In this document: positions 62,184 to 64,000 of the stretch, piece after piece
Numbering within the stretch: position 1 is the stretch's first letter
Layout of the letters: each line of letters opens with the position of its first letter
Notes under the pieces: model-generated
Databases searched by the model: none
What the model was told of the DNA's origin: nothing
Seen by the model: only the letters and a program-made list of their open reading frames with translations
Translations under genes and position numbers: made by a program
Source: Flavobacteriales bacterium
Lineage (GTDB): Bacteria > Bacteroidota > Bacteroidia > Flavobacteriales_D > Parvicellaceae
Direction of reading: 5' to 3'
Assembly (NCBI GenBank): GCA_020631555.1
Contig: JAHDGY010000003.1
Span: 27,512-91,511 of the forward strand
Length of the DNA: 64,000 bases

Positions 62184-63508
62184 AATTCAAGTTGTGAATG
62201 AGATGCTAAAAACGGAATATAACTGAACTGGCCATTTAAATAACCTCTACGAATTTCTTTGTCAAAACGCGGCTTAAATTCTGCCAAGGAATTTAACTTG
62301 CTAGCTCCAGTTTTGTCCTTTTCACAAAACCAAATTTCGTCTTGTCGGAATAAATCAAGATCCAGCAAATGAGACTCGTGAGTAGTAAAGATTATCTGAC
62401 CAGCTTTTCGAGGTTCAGAATTGAAGTAGAGCGATAATACTTCTTTAATCAAAACAGGATGGAAACTTGTCTCAAGTTCGTCAATCACGAATACTTCTCC
62501 TTTATGCAAGGTGTGGTGAATTGCTGGTAATAATTCAAAAAGTCTCTGGGTGCCTTTTGACTCTTCACTAAATCTAAATGTTACAAGTTCGCCCGATTCA
62601 TTTTGATGGATTGTGGATATTTTAGCAAAACTTAGTTGTTCCTCATCCTTATATGCACTGTATAAGTCGCCTTCAAACAGAAAATCTACTCCACTTAAAA
62701 TTCCATCCAAAATTCCTTCCTCAATAGAGAGAGGCAGAGAATAGCCCAAGCTTTTTAAGTCAGACCGTGAGTGTTTAACAATAGAGAAGTCAGCAATTCC
62801 AACGTTCGCTTTTCTAATAAATTCTCGTGACGCATTTAAGAATGATTCATCTGTCAAAAAAGTGTGCGCAAGACCTACAGATGTTTCTTTAGATGCAAAA
62901 GAAACTATATTTAAAATCTGAGAAAACCATTTATACGGAAGTTCCATTTCCTCAATTTTTCGGTTGTAACCATCACTGAAAAATGTTTGATTTTCAGACA
63001 ATTCCTCCGCGTAAAACTCCTCTCGATACTTCTCTTTGTTACTTTTTTTCCTATTCGGATTAACGGTAAGCTTTGTTTTGCCTTTATGAATTTTCCTTCT
63101 GAATATGAGAACGCTCGAACTGGCTATTATTTCAAATAACGATTCCATTGAAATGGCATTATCCGTAATTTCAAGAATATAATTGTATCGCTTATTTCCG
63201 CTTAGAAAATGAATATCAAACTTGGTTGGTCTTTTGGGAAAACCTGTAAGTTTAAAACCGGGAATCCTTAATTTTCTATCAACGTCCTTAATTGGATTGG
63301 TAATCAAATCTTGGAGGTATTTAAGCGCCAGCAATAAATTGGTTTTTCCAGACCCATTTGCCCCGTATATAGCGCTTGATCTCAAAACCTTTTTATCCCT
63401 AAATGAGGTCATGTGATTTTCATGCCGCTTATAATTACCCGCGAACATGTCAAACTTAATTTCTTCGTTTATGGACTTAAAATTCGAACAATAAAATGTC
63501 AATAGCAT
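62180..63508 (-). CDS. AAA15-family (COG1106, RloA/AbiLi-like) ATPase
   Basis: CSNFKSINEEIKFDMFAG; Walker A IYGANGSGKTNLLLAL; SEESKGTQRLFELLP signature; Walker B VFVIDELETSFHP; FTTHESHLLD. Confidence 0.85.
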   Translation of the reverse strand: MLLTFYCSNFKSINEEIKFDMFAGNYKRHENHMTSFRDKKVLRSSAIYGANGSGKTNLLLALKYLQDLITNPIKDVDRKLRIPGFKLTGFPKRPTKFDIHFLSGNKRYNYILEITDNAISMESLFEIIASSSVLIFRRKIHKGKTKLTVNPNRKKSNKEKYREEFYAEELSENQTFFSDGYNRKIEEMELPYKWFSQILNIVSFASKETSVGLAHTFLTDESFLNASREFIRKANVGIADFSIVKHSRSDLKSLGYSLPLSIEEGILDGILSGVDFLFEGDLYSAYKDEEQLSFAKISTIHQNESGELVTFRFSEESKGTQRLFELLPAIHHTLHKGEVFVIDELETSFHPVLIKEVLSLYFNSEPRKAGQIIFTTHESHLLDLDLFRQDEIWFCEKDKTGASKLNSLAEFKPRFDKEIRRGYLNGQFSYIPFLASHSQLEL

Positions 63509-63548
63509 GTGTCATTTTTGTTTGTGTAAACGTAACTGTTTTGCTTTA

Positions 63549-63567
63549 CACGTGAAAGTTTCACGTG
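63549..63567. promoter_or_regulatory. 19-nt perfect inverted repeat upstream of AAA15 operon
   Basis: CACGTGAAA-G-TTTCACGTG, about 40 bp upstream of the ATPase start. Confidence 0.6.
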
Positions 63568-63705
63568 AAAAAATCACATATAATTTTATTTATCGCAACT
63601 TTATCATGTGATAACGTTCATTTTCTTATCCTAGAGTCAATTTTCATTATCTGTAGTGGTCTAAAAAACTGGACAGGGAAAATAGAATAATTAAATTTCT
63701 GTCAA

Positions 63706-63792
63706 ATGAAAAGAACACGACTAAAATTCAGTGCTTCGTTTAGGGGTTTGAAGTCCAACGGAACGAAAACTTACGCTAAGGAATTTATTTAA
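63706..63792 (+). pseudogene. IS3-like OrfA N-terminal scrap fused to unrelated sequence
   Basis: MKRTRLKFSASF|RGLKSNGTKTYAKEFI*; first 12 aa resemble IS3-group OrfA start. Confidence 0.45.
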
Positions 63793-63903
63793 GTTCTTTT
63801 AGGACTTTGTATACTGTTGATTTACCAATATTCAATTCTTGGGCAATGGCTATTGCGCTATTTCCTTTTTCATTCATCGCTTTTACTTTCTTGCGGTCTA
63901 CTG
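63785..63903 (-). pseudogene. Serine recombinase/resolvase C-terminal HTH remnant
   Basis: VDRKKVKAMNEKGNSAIAIAQELNIGKSTVYKVLKELK*: resolvase-type C-terminal HTH, N-terminal part absent. Confidence 0.65.
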
Positions 63904-63999
63904 TGTGTATTCCGGTAAATTTGACCATGTAATTCCGGCTGAAAATGACCAGTCGATTCCGGATCAAATTGACCACTTTATTCCGGAGTAAATTGACCA
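63904..63999. mobile_element. Terminus of IS21-like element with four 24-bp tandem repeats (continues past window)
   Basis: Four consecutive 24-mers matching NNNNATTCCGGNNNAAATTGACCA with few mismatches. Confidence 0.6.
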
Positions 64000-64000
64000 G

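Overview
The window looks like a chromosomal segment of a Bacteroidota/Flavobacteriales-type bacterium, judged from T9SS sorting tails, an M1 peptidase, an SprA-like large outer-membrane protein and Bacteroidota-style integrases. Most of it (1-60 kb) is housekeeping DNA: rpsR/rpsF, metK, a MarR-controlled fatty-acid beta-oxidation operon, folA/thyA, a nucleoside transporter, etfAB, pdhB, tRNA-Val, folC with TolQ/ExbD, NhaD, gdh, anmK, accBC-fabH-plsX-rpmF, Mla-type ABC transporter genes, lipB, lysS, an S9 peptidase and tig. It is punctuated by transposase relics (about 21.1-21.7 kb and 49.5-50.0 kb) and a decayed M28 peptidase gene. The last about 3.7 kb (60.3-64.0 kb) is an accessory patchwork. 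It holds a split tyrosine recombinase that embeds an HTH and lacks its catalytic tyrosine, a translationally coupled operon of an AAA15/RloA-AbiL-like ATPase plus a small two-TM protein (candidate anti-phage or toxin-like system), a palindromic operator upstream of it, an IS3-like orfA scar, a resolvase HTH tail, and a 24-bp repeat array resembling an IS21-type terminus running off the window. Other direct sequence observations are a 30-bp perfect palindrome upstream of marR, a 61-bp exact direct repeat inside a subtilase gene, and a 32-bp sequence shared in inverted orientation between two relic loci 28 kb apart. No searches were run. Family assignments come from recognition of motifs in the translations.
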